Below, one piece after another: positions 31,627 through 32,862 of a stretch of 32,862 bases of DNA. Location of the stretch: contig JAPHRE010000075.1 in NCBI GenBank assembly GCA_026195905.1, positions 1 through 32,862 on the forward strand. Reading direction: 5' to 3'. This stretch comes from Pseudopelagicola sp. GTDB lineage: Bacteria > Pseudomonadota > Alphaproteobacteria > Rhodobacterales > Rhodobacteraceae. Under the pieces are notes generated by a model. That model saw only the letters and a program-made list of their open reading frames with translations. It was not told where the DNA came from and did not search any database. Numbering within the stretch: the first letter of the stretch is position 1; every line of letters begins with the position of its first letter. A program made the translations under genes and the position numbers.

Positions 31627-32862
31627 ATGGAAACGAAAACTCAATTGGCAAAGCTGGGCCTTTTTGACGCAAAAGTGCCGCGTTATACAAGTTACCCAAC
31701 GGCCCCGCACTTTAAGAACAACGTGACGCCGGATCTCTTTGGTGAATGGATCTCCGCGATCAAAGGTGATTCGCAGATATCTCTTTATGTGCACGTGCCC
31801 TTCTGCCGCCGCCTCTGCTGGTTCTGCGCTTGTCGAACCCAGGGCACCACGAGCGCCTCTCCTGTAGCTGCCTACGTCGAGACGCTGAAACAGGAACTCC
31901 AGATTCTCAAGGCGCATCTACCGTCCGGTGTGACCCTGTCGCGCCTGCATTGGGGCGGCGGAACGCCAACCTTGCTTGAACCGGGCATGATGGAAGACCT
32001 CGCCGGGGCTATTTTCGATGTCGCGCCGATGGCCGCAGACGGGGAATTCTCTGTCGAGATTGACCCCTGCGAAATCGACGACGCGCGCCTTGCCGTGCTG
32101 TCAAAATCCGGCATGAACCGCGCTTCGATCGGGGTGCAGGATTTCGACGAGGAAATCCAAAAAGTCATTGGCCGCATCCAGAGCTACGAGATCACCAAGG
32201 ACGCCGTTGACATGATCCGCGCCCACGGCGTCCATAGCCTCAATGCCGATATCCTCTATGGCCTGCCACATCAGAATCAGGCCCGCATTACCGAAAGCGT
32301 GCAGAAACTCCTCTCGCTCTCGCCGGATCGCGTCGCGCTCTATGGCTATGCGCATGTGCCCTGGATGGCCAAGCGCCAACAGTTGATCCCCTCCGAGGCG
32401 CTCCCGACGCCCGAAGAACGGCTCGACCTCTTTGAAACCGCCCGCAAACTCTTTGTCTGGGACAATTACAACGAAATCGGCATCGACCACTTTGCCACCA
32501 AGGAAGACGGCCTGTCCGTCGCCCTCGACAACGGCACCTTGCGCCGCAACTTCCAAGGCTACACCGACGACACCTCCGAGGTTTTGATTGGCGTCGGCGC
32601 ATCGTCCATCTCGCGCTTCCCACAAGGCTACGCCCAAAACGCCCCCGCCACCTCGGCCCACACAGGCCGTATTCGCGATGGCAATTTCACCACCACACGC
32701 GGCCACGCCTTCACCAAAGAAGACAAGCTGCGCGGGCGGATGATCGAGATGCTCATGTGCGACTTCCGCACCGACAACGCCGAGCTGATGGAGGTCTTCG
32801 ATCTGACCCCGGCCCGCCTGCAAGCCCTCTATCAACCGCTGATCCAGGAATTCGCGGATATG
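31627..32862 (+). CDS. hemN: Oxygen-independent coproporphyrinogen III oxidase (partial, runs off the window)
   Basis: 412 codons from ATG 31627 with no stop before the window ends; the family is about 450-460 residues, so some 40-50 are missing. It is a radical SAM enzyme: RYTSYPTAPHF near the N-terminus, the iron-sulphur motif Cys60-x3-Cys64-x2-Cys67 (with Cys69), HWGGGTPTLL, and IGVQDFDEEIQ and ADILYGLPHQ further on, then IGIDHFAT. It decarboxylates coproporphyrinogen III without oxygen, so it serves haem and possibly bacteriochlorophyll synthesis under low O2. No clear Shine-Dalgarno precedes the ATG. The FNR box at 31577 and divergent fnrL suggest FnrL activation. Confidence 0.96.
   Translation, partial: METKTQLAKLGLFDAKVPRYTSYPTAPHFKNNVTPDLFGEWISAIKGDSQISLYVHVPFCRRLCWFCACRTQGTTSASPVAAYVETLKQELQILKAHLPSGVTLSRLHWGGGTPTLLEPGMMEDLAGAIFDVAPMAADGEFSVEIDPCEIDDARLAVLSKSGMNRASIGVQDFDEEIQKVIGRIQSYEITKDAVDMIRAHGVHSLNADILYGLPHQNQARITESVQKLLSLSPDRVALYGYAHVPWMAKRQQLIPSEALPTPEERLDLFETARKLFVWDNYNEIGIDHFATKEDGLSVALDNGTLRRNFQGYTDDTSEVLIGVGASSISRFPQGYAQNAPATSAHTGRIRDGNFTTTRGHAFTKEDKLRGRMIEMLMCDFRTDNAELMEVFDLTPARLQALYQPLIQEFADM

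Noticed and set aside
1-32862. CRISPR array
   Set aside because: I saw no regularly spaced direct repeats and no cas-like protein.

Overview
The window looks like a chromosomal segment of an alphaproteobacterium of the Rhodobacteraceae (Roseobacter/Rhodobacter group). The main evidence is the order hemN - fnrL - universal stress gene - ccoNOQP - ccoGHIS, the FnrL-type boxes between these genes, the elongator tRNA-Met sequence, and the GC-rich codon use of positions 5.6-32.9 kb. No database search was possible, so family names rest on motifs and remembered family members.

Positions 1-5.4 kb are accessory DNA, visibly less GC-rich and gene-poor. They hold the C-terminal end of a tyrosine integrase, an unrecognised gene coupled to it, an AlpA-type regulator, a small gene coupled to a winged-helix/replication-like protein, a secreted trypsin-like protease, a phage-terminase-like HTH protein and a small exported protein. 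The segment abuts the 3' end of a tRNA-Met gene (5472-5548), a common kind of integration site, but I saw no att duplication.

Positions 5.6-12.9 kb carry two minus-strand regulators (GlxA/AraC type and LysR type) divergent from a tight six-gene plus-strand operon: SCP-x-type thiolase, two MaoC-fold proteins, an LCAD-type acyl-CoA dehydrogenase, an SDR and an alpha-methylacyl-CoA racemase. Together these reproduce the enzyme set of mammalian peroxisomal 2-methyl-branched-chain (pristanate or sterol side-chain) beta-oxidation. This is the most interesting metabolic unit in the window.

Positions 12.9-21.4 kb hold hemE and hemC (divergent), a small membrane protein, a minus-strand clpS-rsmC-SDR-hemF run, a HAD phosphatase and a D,D-carboxypeptidase with a SPOR domain. 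The SDR lacks the usual catalytic lysine.

Positions 21.4-32.9 kb are the micro-aerobic respiration block: ccoS, ccoI, ccoH, ccoG (assembly and copper supply), ccoP, ccoQ, ccoO, ccoN (cbb3 oxidase), a universal stress protein, the oxygen sensor fnrL and the oxygen-independent coproporphyrinogen oxidase gene hemN, which runs off the right edge. Four FNR boxes are visible: before ccoG, between ccoN and usp, between fnrL and hemN, and one orphan box in the 0.5 kb ccoG-ccoP gap. The orphan box lies between two copies of a hairpin repeat. With hemF (O2-dependent) and hemN (O2-independent) both present, the region links haem supply and cbb3 oxidase production to oxygen level.
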